In this document: piece after piece, positions 45,629-56,417 of the stretch
Position numbering within the stretch: position 1 is the stretch's first letter
Layout of the letters: each line of letters begins with the position of its first letter
Made by a program: the position numbers and the translations under genes
The notes under the pieces: generated by a model
What the model saw: only the letters and a program-made list of their open reading frames with translations
Databases searched by the model: none
What the model was told of the DNA's origin: nothing
DNA from: Stenocarpella maydis
Taxonomy: Eukaryota > Ascomycota > Sordariomycetes > Diaporthales > Diaporthaceae
DNA length: 64,000 nucleotides
Assembly (NCBI GenBank): GCA_002270565.1
Contig: NQMI01000059.1
Coordinates: forward strand, 124,001 to 188,000
Direction: 5' to 3'

Positions 45629-46664
45629 CTACTGCTCGTCGCCCTTCTTCCCTCCGACCCAGTGGCTGTTCACCCCCAGCTGCAGCTTCCGGAGCAGCTT
45701 GATCGGCGCCCACCTGTACGACGACATCCGGGGGTCAAACGCCGGCTGCTCATCATCCTGCTCCTCGTCCTCCCCTTGTCCTCCCCTCTCAGCCTTCGGT
45801 TTCAAGCTGCCATCTCGATCCCTCGACAGGAACACCTCCCACATCTTCCTCGTCCCTCCCCCGAGTGCCACCTCGACCTCGACCGCGATGAAGCGCCAGT
45901 CGTCCTCGTCAAACGTCAGGTGCTGCTCGTCCTCGCTCCACCCCCACGGCCCCACGACGTGCTCAGCCGTGTCCTTGCGGCTGCCGTACTTGATCATGCC
46001 CGTGTCCTTGTCGACATACAGCCAGTTGAGCATCGGTGGCTCGTCCTGGATTGTTGACACCAGGCCCTGATACCCTGCCTCGCTTGGGTACTTGAAGTAG
46101 TAGCCGTTGAACTTGTGACCTGGAAACGGCGCGTCCGGGTGGTCTATCCACATCTGCTTGCGTTTTCAGTCAGCCCCTTGTCTTTCCCCTCCATCTCGGT
46201 TTCCGTCGCCGTGGCTTCGGCCCATCCAACAGCGAGCAGAGTGCGGCAAGGGTTCCGCAGTCACCAGAAAGCGACCGTGCGCCCATCAGGCATTAGCTGT
46301 ATGGCGCATGCTGGCTCACCGCTGGCGCTACCGCTGGCGCTGGCGCTGGCCGCGGTTTGGCGCGTCCGAATCCTGGGGAAGGAGACCAGGCCATGATGCC
46401 ATAGCGCCCCGACCAAAGGCCCGACGAGACAGCTGTGGCTAGTGCCGCTATGCCGGAACAGGAAATGTTTGGGCCACTCACTCTGCCTGCTGCGAGGACA
46501 ATCCAGGATTCCTTGGGTGGGCCCCCGTTGATGGCCAGCGTCGCCGTCATGTTGAACTTGATCTTCTCCTTCAACTTTGCATTCTCCTGTTTCTTGGCGC
46601 TGATGCCCTGGGCCACGCCCGTCACTGTCGGTATCGACGCGAGGACAAGTAGGCCTATGACCAT
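45629..46664 (-). CDS. Small membrane-anchored fungal protein of unknown function
   Basis: CDS complement(45629..46153,46482..46664), 235 residues. The intron 46154-46481 (GTGAGT to AGCAG, 328 nt) joins ESWIVLAAGR to MWIDHPDAPFPGH. The N-terminus MVIGLLVLASIPTVTGVAQG is a signal-anchor-like helix, followed by a basic charged segment (KKQENAKLKEKIKF). The rest includes GHKFNGYYFKYPSEAGYQGLVSTIQDEPPMLNWLYVDKDT, VKYG-like and VGPWGW motifs and an acidic C-terminal part. I recognise a family common in filamentous ascomycetes with this order of motifs, but no function is known. Confidence 0.78.
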
Positions 46665-47759
46665 CGTGTCTGTTGTCTGTCGTCTCGTGTCGCTCTCTCG
46701 CCTCCCCTCCTGTCGTATCGTATCCTTGGCGATCTCCCCGTCTTGTCCGATCTGATGTGGGGACTCCTGACAAAATTAGAAGTCTGGTAGGTTGTCCGGG
46801 TTGCGGTCGTCTCGCGCGCGTTTCTTGCGGGTCTCTCGCGGCGTTCGTGCAGTCGTACAGTCAGTCCACGGAAAGCCAGGCTGTGAGGGAGAGCCAGACG
46901 GCAGCTTGCCAACTTGGCACCCATCTTCGTTCTATGCATCAGAGAGGGCACGGCCGTTTCGTCATCCTCCCCCGGGTCCAGCCTTACTGTTCCCACACGC
47001 CTGAAGCTCACCCTACCCTCCACGGCGAAGCTCCATCCCGGCTATGACTTCACAGCCTGCAGGGTCGGGAGATGGGGCCCACCACGTACCCACCTCACGC
47101 ATGTGTTCTGCAGACCCCATGAGTCGGTACCTGAAGGTACATGACCTGTCAACGCCGCAACACGCATTGGCAGCCAACCTTTTCTACTTCTGCCTCCCTC
47201 TCCAGCTTCCTCAACGTCATCCCCACATCATCTCGATGTCCTCAGTTCCCACAGGCGCGGTCTAGACCGCGGTTACACAAGCGCAGCGGTCCCTTGACTT
47301 GCGAAACAAGATTTCCATCCCCAGCTTTCTGCATCACCCAACCCATCCCGGGCCCACTGACGCAAATGCACAGAGGCCACGGGCTCGTCGGCCGCCAGCT
47401 GGGCTGAGGGTGTGAGACGATCGAAATGTGATCGGCCTCCTTCGTTGTAAAACATGTTTTTTGGGACACACTCGTCCCTTCTGCTTGTACTCACGGCAGC
47501 AGGACCATTGCGTCAAGGCTGCCAACTTTCTCATGCAGGGTCTCTTGTGATCTCATCCACAGGTTAAAAACATAGACATACCGGGGCGTGCACTTACCCG
47601 CCTCTATGAATTCCCATTTGTGTAAAGATAACTTTGTCATCTTAGTCCCTCAATACCCTCCGCCAGTATAGCAGGTATCGGAATTAACTCACTAGAGTCG
47701 CTCGATACCCTCGTCCCGTCCTAATCCCATTGTCACTGTCGTAACGATCCAGAGTAATC
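46665..47759. other. Intergenic between divergent genes
   Basis: About 1.1 kb separating the start of the minus-strand membrane protein and the plus-strand Gln-rich gene; it must contain both promoters. No additional gene is supported. Confidence 0.6.
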
Positions 47760-48764
47760 ATGTCGTCTCCGGTAGGTCGACGTCTGCCTGATAGCACTCC
47801 TATATCCCACATGTTACTGATTGCCATCACTTGTAGCAACAGGCAACGCCCAGGACCGAGGACAAGAAAGACTCCCAGGAGGAGTCATCTCGTCCTGGCC
47901 AGCATCGACAGGAGTCCCAACAACAAGGACAAAAGGAGACACAAAATCAGCAGGCACAAGGCCAACAGAAACAGGGCCAGGAGGCTGAGGAGACCAACCA
48001 CAACGCTCAACCTGCGTCTCATAACAACCAGGCCAGCGCCGAAGACGACCAAGAAGAGGACGGCCAGGACCAAGAACAATACGACGACGACGAAGAGCAG
48101 CAGTATGATGATGACCAGTACCAAGACCAAGAGGAGAACTATGACGACCAGGCCTACTCCGGCGACGAGCAGGAGCAGTACGAACCTAATAAAGAAGGCC
48201 AAGAGCAGGACAAAGAACAAGAAGTAGGGCAGAACGAAGACGAGCCGGAGCCGGAGCCCGAGATGCAGCGCGACTCGGCCGCCACGCCGGCGTCGGACCG
48301 GCCCGCCACGCCCAAGGACAACGAGGAGGCGACGCCGTACTGGGAGCAGGGCAACCAGGACGACGGGCAGGACAAGCAGCTGGCCGCGCCCGAGAAGAAG
48401 AAGAAGAAGAAGAGCAAGAAGAGCAGCAAGCGCCGGCAGCCGCGCTACGAGTCCGAGGACGAGGAGGGCGACTACCAGCAGGACGACAACGACTGGCAGC
48501 AGCAGCAGTACTGGCAGCAGCAGCAGCAGATGCAGATGATGCAGCAGCAGCAGATGATGCAGCAACAGCAGGGCGGCGGTGGCGACGGCGGCAGCAAGAA
48601 CCCGCTCAAGCTGAGGCTGGACCTGAACCTCGAGATCGAGATCGAGCTCAAGGCGCATATCCACGGTGACCTAGAGCTGGCTCTGCTGTAAGTTGACCAT
48701 GACCCCATAATCCCCTTATCCCCCCTTTCTTCTTGTTGCGTTTGCCCCATGCCTTTTCAGATGA
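47760..48764 (+). CDS. Gln/Glu-rich protein with conserved LDLNL C-terminal motif
   Basis: CDS join(47760..47771,47837..48687,48761..48764), 288 residues. Exon 1 is 12 nt (ATG TCG TCT CCG) before a GTAGGT intron ending TTGTAG. The body is acidic/polar, dominated by Gln, Glu, Asp and Tyr (repeated QEQYDDDE-type units), then a Lys run and poly-Gln/Met, and ends LKLRLDLNLEIEIELKAHIHGDLELALL. The last intron (48688-48760, GTAAGT to TTTCAG) leaves only A+TGA in the final exon. It is a paralog of the 122-residue gene at 43856, on the opposite strand. Probably disordered apart from the C-terminal motif; function unknown. Confidence 0.82.
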
Positions 48765-48815
48765 CCGCTTGGTCACTGCTGCCGTTGTGACCGGCACTCA
48801 ACTCCCCCCCCCCCC

Positions 48816-48820
48816 NNNNN
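48816..48820. other. Assembly gap (5 N)
   Basis: Five N bases inside a poly-C run, likely an unresolved homopolymer rather than missing sequence of any length. Confidence 0.95.
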
Positions 48821-50362
48821 CCCCCAACCTCTCTCGGTGATCCATCGTCCTGGGTGTCGTCTGTCGCCTTTTTCGAGTGTTGCAATATCGTACCAAGACT
48901 GCGCGCAGGTCATCCGGCTAATTCATGTGCTAATCAAGTACGATGTGATTTGTAGTGACGGTTGAATAATTCATTTTCGTCGATTCGACGCAGGCGGGTG
49001 GCCGTTTTCCCACGTTGATGGTGGCGTTCCAGGCGCGGCGGGGTTATGTGGAACAGTTGTATTATCTTTTTGGTCTTCTGTGTTGATTTTTCCATGATGT
49101 GATGATTACCTGAATAATTTCGGCTGGGTTTTGTTTTACCTGTTGGCGGAGCATCTTCCATGCCGTCTGGATTATCGTATTGCTGTTCTCGTGTGCACAA
49201 AACGATGCTTGTTGGATAGTGTCAGGTCGGTGGTATCTCACATAGACCTAAATGTAATGCCAAAAAAAAAAACTTGTCTGGAGTTTGACGTGCTCGAGCC
49301 TTCCCATGATTCGCAATGGGGCCTTTTGAGAACTTGAGTGGTGTTCTTCACTTCAACCTTTGCGTACCTCGTATTAAATGTTCCGTGTCGTGGAGTACAT
49401 TATCGCCGGTAGGCTAGAACAACAAATCAGTTGAGGCATGGGTATATCTCAACCTCTATAGCCGGGTAGCGGCCGTTGAGCTCAATCCGTCCGATTGTTC
49501 ATGCATGCCTATCACAGACCACCCTTGTCTCGGGGCCAGAACGACGCTACTGCCAATAGAACCAGAGCGATGGCGATGACAACCAGACAGGCTGACAACA
49601 AAGGGACAGCAGCCTCGGCCTTTGCACTGGACGGACCTGTCTAGCCCACCGTCCAGCGTGGTCGTCCCAGAAGGTGGCCAATGCTTTTTTTTTCTCCAGA
49701 GCTGCAGAGGCGTCTTCGTGGGCGCTTAGATGTCTCGCGACACGGCAGCTGTCATGCACAACGCGCCGGCGGCGTCCCGCCACGGAGAAGGTCGTACAAA
49801 GTGCGCGCCATTCCTGCTTCTTTGGTGTCGGTTGCCCGAAAAAATGTTCTTCGCGGTCGCACAAGGAAGTTCTCTTCAAAAAGGACGGCAGACGACGTCA
49901 CTGCAACTGTGGCGTGTAGTTGTGACTCGGGTTCTCCAGATGCTGGTCATTGGCGGCGCTCGAATAATAGTGCTGCTATTTTTGTGCGCAAGAAATCACA
50001 AGCATGTCCACAGCAGGTCCTGGTAAGTAGTTGCTAGAGAGGCCCGTCTCCCGATCGTTCGTGATCTGCGGGGCAAGCAAAGCTGACCGGTTCGGCCATG
50101 TTACCATCCGCTCCTTGAATGATCCTCTTGCCTGGAAATTCCATCCCGACCGTGTCTGCAGCCGGCGAATAGGTCGGTCTGACTTGTTTCGCCTTCATGG
50201 CTGTATTTATCAGGTCAGTGTCCGATGCCAGTAGTATTCCCGCCATACAAAGGAAACTATTCGGCGCGTTGATTGTCTTGTGCTGTTTCCAATCGCGCCT
50301 CTCTCGGTACCGCTGCCAGTGTTGATGACGACAAGTCTTCTGTGTTCCCTATCTTGCCATTA

Positions 50363-51105
50363 TCAACACAGAAAGGGCTTGTGCGTGCAAATGTTTGGAC
50401 AACTTGGCATCAAGGACGAACTCCAGTGGTTGTTGGCCCATTTCCGTGGTGGCTTCTCACAGAAGATTCTGGCTCTGCGTTGTTGTGCGACTGGGGCAAG
50501 CCTCTGCTCTTGTTTGATCGGACTGGACAGCTTCTGACCATCAGGAGCAGGTGACTGGATCAGCGACAAGACGGCCTTGTATGATGCGTGCCGAAGATGT
50601 AACGCCTTTCGATTAGTCCAAAGTCGCCCCGTGGTCGCCTGCGAAGAGCATCTTTCCTTTTTCCAAAATACCCCTGTCTCTGCGGTGGGCTTTCCTGGGA
50701 TACTTGCTGTGCGATGTAGTTCTGTGCAGCCTCCCCAGACAAAAGCATATATCCACGGCCATCTCACTGCCTCAACCTCTCTTCCTCTTGGTGGCACCAG
50801 CTTGATTCCCTGCTCCTGCCGCTCCGTAGCGTGCAAGTAAAACGGCAGCCCGTAGTCGGCCCTGTGTGCGTGAACAATCTTGATCCTGATTAACAGCGGC
50901 CATCCAGGGGCGACGACCGGTAGAGTATTGCGGAACTGTCTTCAACATTCTCGGCTCCGTAGTGATAATCTTGGCTCAACTGCGCATCGATAATCTTTAC
51001 CTTGAACCGTTCACGAGAAACGAAAGCTATCGAGAGGACGGCCATCTCTGAGCCTAGAACTCGTGCGCGCTTATCAGAAAAAGTGTTCCACACTGGTTGC
51101 GTCAC
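50363..51105 (-). pseudogene. Possible decayed coding stretch
   Basis: On the minus strand, 51105-50890 encodes a peptide with MAVLSIAFVSRERFKVKIIDAQLSQDYHYG, and in another frame just downstream (50836-50363) KIVHAHRADYGLPFYLHATERQEQGIKLVPPRGREVEAVRWPWIYAF continues with protein-like composition. Frame switches between the two and there is no start or splice site that joins them convincingly. It could be a broken gene or chance. I recognise no domain. Confidence 0.25.
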
Positions 51106-52607
51106 CTGCCTGTTGACGCTATCTTGTAGCGAAGAAATGTCGGCCGTTGACCTTCTAGTCGTGCTGTTGATTGGCCGTGGGTTGGTCCTGCCGAGCTACT
51201 CGCCGCCGTCCGTCTCGATCGGTCAGGTTGATGACAAGGATTTCCCTCTTGGCGCAGTCCGTCGGGAGCGCACTGCGGCCTAGTCGCCGTACTGGCCTTG
51301 TGATCAGATTCTCAGTACACCGAAAGTGTATTTCCTCGACACCGTCGTGGCTACAGCCGCCGAGAGCCGGAACACTCGGTGTTGCCAAACGGATCTGGAA
51401 AGATCAAGACTGTTTCGAAGACTAGTAAAATGGAGGTGGAAGAGAAAGATCTGCCGAGTACTTTCTAGACTGGTCCTGTAGACTTGAGAACCTGCAGGAG
51501 GGACATGCAGGAGGCGTGATGGAAAGGGAGAAAGGTGGGCTGAACAGGAGGGTATAGGAGAGATATAGGGTTTCTAGAAACTCCTACGTCGGTTGACCAA
51601 CTTTGTTAAACCAGCAAGCAGGATCGGTTCCTGACTACGAGGACTAACCGGGGGAATAAGGCTGACACAATGTTTGTCCAAAGGCGGAAATGTGGGCATT
51701 GCGTCGCAACGAACCAGGAATCTGTTCCGGCGCCCTGGCTCTTACAGAGCGTAGGACCCTGAGAAAGTTGGATGCAAGACTTTGGCACCCCGGGTGGATA
51801 GCGAGCTCACTTAAGCCCCGAACCATGTAATGTCAGCACCCCTGAGGATGCCATTGGCGGATGGGCAGCTGTGGACCCTTTGTGCTGCGACCTTCAAAAC
51901 CTTATTTCGACCCCTCGATGAGCAACAGGTTTTTCTCGTACGATGTTGGGTGTGGCCCCGAGTGCACACCATCAGCCGCTCCTCCGTCCAGTGAGGATCA
52001 CAGAGACGCCGAGGGATCGAGGTTCCTGATGGAGACAGCGCATAGTGCTACCCTGAGGCCAGTGACGGTGCCTTGGGAGCTGAGGGTGGTACGGGTGGAG
52101 TGGTGATCTATGCAGATGCAGTCGAATCTGCTTGGACAGTTCTGCGTGCCATCGTGACATGCCACCGCCAGTTAACCACTCTGGTCAACAAGGTGAGCCA
52201 AATCAGGGCATAGCCGGTGAGGGCTATCTTGTTAGTTGGACCTTTTTCGGGGGGACGTTTTATGGATGTCAAATCTTGGTATAGGCCATGGATGATGATT
52301 GGCGCGTGCTGGGTTGGGAGCTGGGAGGGGATCGAGATCTGCCATGTTAGTACACTACCTGGGCTGCTGGGTCGCATTCTTTCCTGAGGCGTTGACAAGG
52401 TTGAAGAGGAGCGCTGCACTATGTAAGCGAAACTATAGGTATGAATAAGGGTATAGACAGATTCAATGATCTGCATCTGGCCTGGTCCAAGTGCAGTGCA
52501 GCGCAGTGGCTGAGTGGTCAACCAAATACATAGGTATGCGCAACACTGGGTTCGACTGCAGCAGACATGGGGAAGGTGGCGGAATGTGGGCGCTTGTGCT
52601 GACGTTG

Positions 52608-52812
52608 CAGGTGACAGGGGGGTAGAAAATGTAGGCCCGCCAGAAAGTTCACAAGGGGATAGAATGCTTAAGCTAAGGCTATATTAAGCATATATTATAG
52701 ATATACTAAGTGCCTACCTGAGCCATATAATAAGAAAGAAAGAAAAGAAATAAATAAGTATAAGCTAAGCTAATATTTTATATATACTAAAATTTCTACC
52801 CCCTGTCACCTG
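52608..52812. mobile_element. Short MITE-like element with inverted ends
   Basis: The ends CAGGTGACAGGGG(G)GTAGAAAAT (52608-52630) and its inverse at 52791-52812 form 22-bp terminal inverted repeats with one indel and one mismatch. The roughly 160 bp interior becomes AT-rich with no coding potential, unlike its GC-balanced surroundings. The CAG-starting ends suit a non-autonomous hAT-like element. No clear target-site duplication is visible. Confidence 0.65.
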
Positions 52813-53010
52813 ATACCTGGCTGGGGTGCTGAGGTCCAGAACGGCTGGCCAATCCAGAAGCAGCCATAGGGTTGGTAGTAGTAGTCAGTGCCTGTCGGTC
52901 AGTCTTGTAGCTCTATCCTGAACCCCACTATTTGCCCATTTGGTAGTAACACTGGAGGGCCCTTCTCCCCCGCAATTGCCCGCGGTCTCTGGACTGAAAA
53001 AAATCCAATT

Positions 53011-53017
53011 TGAGTCA
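53011..53017 (+). promoter_or_regulatory. Gcn4/CPC1-type site TGAGTCA
   Basis: A perfect TGASTCA match about 375 bp upstream of the ILV2 start. Gcn4 (CPC1 in filamentous fungi) drives amino acid biosynthesis genes in general control. The link is by motif and context only. Confidence 0.55.
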
Positions 53018-53137
53018 TCACCCACTGACTTGACAGCCCGAGCAAGCAGGGCAAAAAAGTGAGGTGGGCGATCTCGGAGGCTAGTTCTTCCCACCTCAAG
53101 CCAAAGCTCCAATACCTTCCCCAGGGTCGCTGGCTGG

Positions 53138-53144
53138 TGACTCA
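53138..53144 (+). promoter_or_regulatory. Gcn4/CPC1-type site TGACTCA
   Basis: A second perfect TGASTCA match about 245 bp upstream of the ILV2 start, 120 bp from the first. Two consensus sites this close to a branched-chain amino acid gene make cross-pathway control likely. Confidence 0.65.
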
Positions 53145-53388
53145 AACCTTCGGGACCTGGTACTCTGGAATATATTAAACTGTAGTCTTCTTTCAGCCTG
53201 GATCTTCACTCGCCAACCTGTTGACACTGCTGCCACTACATCTTTGCACCATTGACGTCCCTCACGTTTGATGAACACGTCTCAAGGCCTTCCAATTCGT
53301 TAAATCGGCGAGGCGCGTAGTCTTGCTCTGATTCTCTCTCTCTTTTCCCTTCTTCCTCGAGACCATCTCCACTCCTCTACCCAACACA

Positions 53389-55750
53389 ATGCTCCGGTCC
53401 GGCAGCCACCAGGCCAGCAAGGCCTTCAAGGCCCTGGCGCAATCACAGTCAAAACGGTCATTCACCACCTCAAGCGCCCTCGCCTCGGCCTCAAGACGTA
53501 GGGCCGTCCACTCCACCGCCAGGAATTCTGCGACTGCCACAGCATCACAACCCACAGCTCCGTAAGTCGCCTGCGCAGCCTGTTCTTTCTGGCCCAATTG
53601 CTAATGCTAGCTGCTCTTTTAGTGATGTCCGAACGAAGCCAAGTCCATCTTTCAATGCGGCCTCAAGAAAACATGTCGAGCCTCTCGCCGACAAGGCGGC
53701 CGATATGGACGAGTCGTACGTGCCACTTTGTAGAACACTACACCCCGCCCCCTTTGCCATCGATTAGCACGGGAGAAAGAACAAGGTTGTGTTGACAGCC
53801 TGTACAGGTTCATTGGCAAGACCGGTGGAGAGATCTTCCACGAGATGATGCTGAGGCACAAGGTGGAGCATGTCTGTAAGTCTGGACGATAGCATTAGGC
53901 TGTGCGCCACGCTCTGTAGACTTACACACCTGCAGTTGGCTATCCCGGCGGTGCCATCCTTCCCGTTTTCGACGCCATCTACAACTCCAAACATTTCGAC
54001 TTCATCCTTCCAAAACACGAGCAGGGAGCTGGGCACATGGCCGAGGGTTATGCCCGCGCCTCAGGGAAGCCGGGTGTCGTCCTGGTCACATCTGGCCCGG
54101 GCGCTACAAATGTCGTTACGCCCATGGCAGATGCTCTTGCTGACGGCATACCTCTGATTGTCTTCACCGGGCAGGTCCCCACCAGCGCAATCGGGAGTGA
54201 CGCATTCCAGGAGGCCGATGTCATTGGTATCTCAAGGGCGTGCACCAAGTGGAACGTCATGGTCAAGAGCGTTGCCGAGCTGCCCAGGAGGATCAACGAG
54301 GCTTTCGAGATCGCTACCAGCGGCAGGCCTGGCCCCGTTCTTGTCGACCTTCCCAAGGACATCACAGCCGGTGTCCTTAGGAGGGCCATTCCCACCGAGT
54401 CTGCCCTGCCATTCCTCCCTAGTGCGGCGTCGCAGGCCATGGCAGAGCTCAGCAGTAAGCAACTGCAGGCTTCCATCCGCCGCGTGGCCGACCTGATCAA
54501 AATTGCCAAGCAGCCTGTCATCTACGCTGGAAACGGAGTCATTTGCTCGGAGAATGGTCCTGCCATGCTGAGGGCCCTGGCAGACAAGGCCTCTATACCC
54601 GTCACGACAACCTTGCAGGGCATGGGTTCCTTCGACGAGCTAGATGAGAAGTCCCTCCACATGCTGGGCATGCACGGCTCAGCATACGCCAACATGTCCA
54701 TGCAGGAGGCTGATTTGATCATTGCCCTGGGAGGACGTTTTGATGACCGTGTCACTCTGAGCATCCCTGGTTTCGCCCCCGGCGCCAAGGCCGCGGCGGC
54801 AGAGGGTCGTGGCGGTATTGTCCAGTTCGAGATCATGCCCAAGAACATAAACAAGGTGATTCAGGCCACCGAGGCTATCGAGGGTGATGTGGCCACCAAC
54901 CTGGAGTTGCTGCTGCCAATGGTCCAATCCAAGACTATGGAGGACCGCAAGGAGTGGTTTGGCAAGATCAACACATGGAAGCAGAAGTGGCCCTTGAATG
55001 ATTTCGAGAGGGCTGGGGATTCTGGCCGTATCAAGCCTCAGGAGATGATCGAGCAGCTTTCAGACCTGTGCAAGGACCGGAAAGAATCCACATACATCGC
55101 CACCGGTGTTGGCCAGCACCAAATGTGGACTGCGCAACACTTTCGTTGGAGACACCCGCGCACCCTGATCACCTCGGGCGGCCTGGGCACTATGGGCTTC
55201 GGCCTGCCCGCTGCCATTGGGGCAAAGGTCGCAAAGCCTGACTCTCTGGTCATCGACATCGACGGAGACGCCTCCTTCTGCATGACCTTGACTGAACTCA
55301 GCACCGCTGCGCAGTTCAACATTGGCGTCAAGGTCATCATCTTGAACAACGAGGAGCAAGGCATGGTCACGCAGTGGCAGAACCTCTTTTACCAGGACCG
55401 TTACAGCCACACCCATCAGAAGAACCCGGACTTCATGAAGCTCGCCGACGCCATGGGACTCCCTCACCGGCGCGTCTCCAAGCCCGAAGAGGTGGTTGAC
55501 AGCTTGAAGTGGCTGATCGACACGGACGGCCCGGCGGTGCTGGAAGTCATCACGGACAAGAAGGTACCTGTCCTGCCCATGGTGCCTGCAGGCCACGCCC
55601 TACATGAATTTATTACTTGGGATGCTGGTAAGTGTTTTCTGATGTATGAGGTTCAGAATTCCATACGTTGACTAACATTACCCAACAGCCAAGGACAAGG
55701 CCCGAAGGGAAACAATGAGAGAGCGAACGGGAGGACTCCACGGTAACTAA
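53389..55750 (+). CDS. ILV2: Acetolactate (acetohydroxyacid) synthase catalytic subunit
   Basis: CDS join(53389..53561,53623..53715,53808..53875,53936..55627,55689..55750), 695 residues. It makes acetolactate and acetohydroxybutyrate, the first common step of Val/Leu/Ile synthesis, in mitochondria. The first 60 residues are Ser/Ala/Arg-rich without acids (mitochondrial presequence). Seen in order: FGYPGGAILPVFDAIY, the catalytic Glu in KHEQGAGHMAEGYARA (about residue 139), SGPGATNVVTPMADAL, SGRPGPVLVDLPKD, the FAD-binding middle domain, and the ThDP motif starting DIDGDASF near 551 and ending at NN. QGMVTQWQNLFY near 590 holds the conserved active-site-channel Trp. The C-terminus is ETMRERTGGLHGN. 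All four introns are GT-AG and keep the frame. Confidence 0.97.
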
Positions 55751-56391
55751 TGAGCAGTCCCGACTATGCTCACACGAGGTCTTCCCACCCAGCATGTTTT
55801 TTTGTTTTGTTTTTGGCAACGCTTGTATCCTGAAAGGGGACGTACCTTCAGAACCTGCGGGGGAAAAAATGGTGGATGGTCGTTCAAAGTTATACCCATC
55901 TGCGGGTTGATCCATGTCAACAAGTTACATATGTGGCTCATTCCTCGTGCATCGAGGAGTTCTTTACTGGAGCATCGGGGGTTCTATATCTATCGGTTGT
56001 AAATAATTATTAAATTCGAGGTGACCCAGGTTGGCGCAATACACACAAACACACCCGCATATCAACACACCTACACCCGCATTCAGACCAACACACACAC
56101 ACACACAGAGAGAGGCAACAAGTTGCGGACGACAACCCCGTTGCTTCTGGCTCACAATGGCCCTCGGATCAAGCTGCCTTGACATGGTTCCATAGAAGCC
56201 GCACTGAGCAACGGAGATTGCGGCCACAGTAGACAGCTACCTATCTGGAATCATAATCTTGGGGACCGCGGCTGCGCCGTACCGTAGAAGCCTCTTGATG
56301 CCGCCCCACAAGTCTGCGCCCCAGCAGGTGCATGCGCGGACGTCGCTGAGACCAAGAACGCTTTTGGCAACGACAACTCCACTAGCAGCAG

Positions 56392-56417
56392 CAACAACAA
56401 CAACAACAACAACAACA
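56392..56417. repeat. (CAA)n microsatellite
   Basis: About 26 bp of uninterrupted CAA units. A CA-rich stretch also lies at about 56041-56106. Confidence 0.9.

Larger units (their letters stand above)
48765..53388. other. Long intergenic stretch upstream of ILV2
   Basis: About 4.6 kb. It includes the assembly gap at 48816-48820, a coding-like decayed stretch near 50.4-51.1 kb, a small AT-rich inverted-repeat element at 52608-52812 and two Gcn4-type sites before ILV2. No intact gene is supported. Confidence 0.55.

Noticed and set aside
52500..52575. tRNA-like A box (TGGCTGAGTGG) and B box (GGTTCGACTGC)
   Set aside because: Acceptor and T stems do not pair and no anticodon arm can be drawn; at most a distant tRNA-derived remnant.
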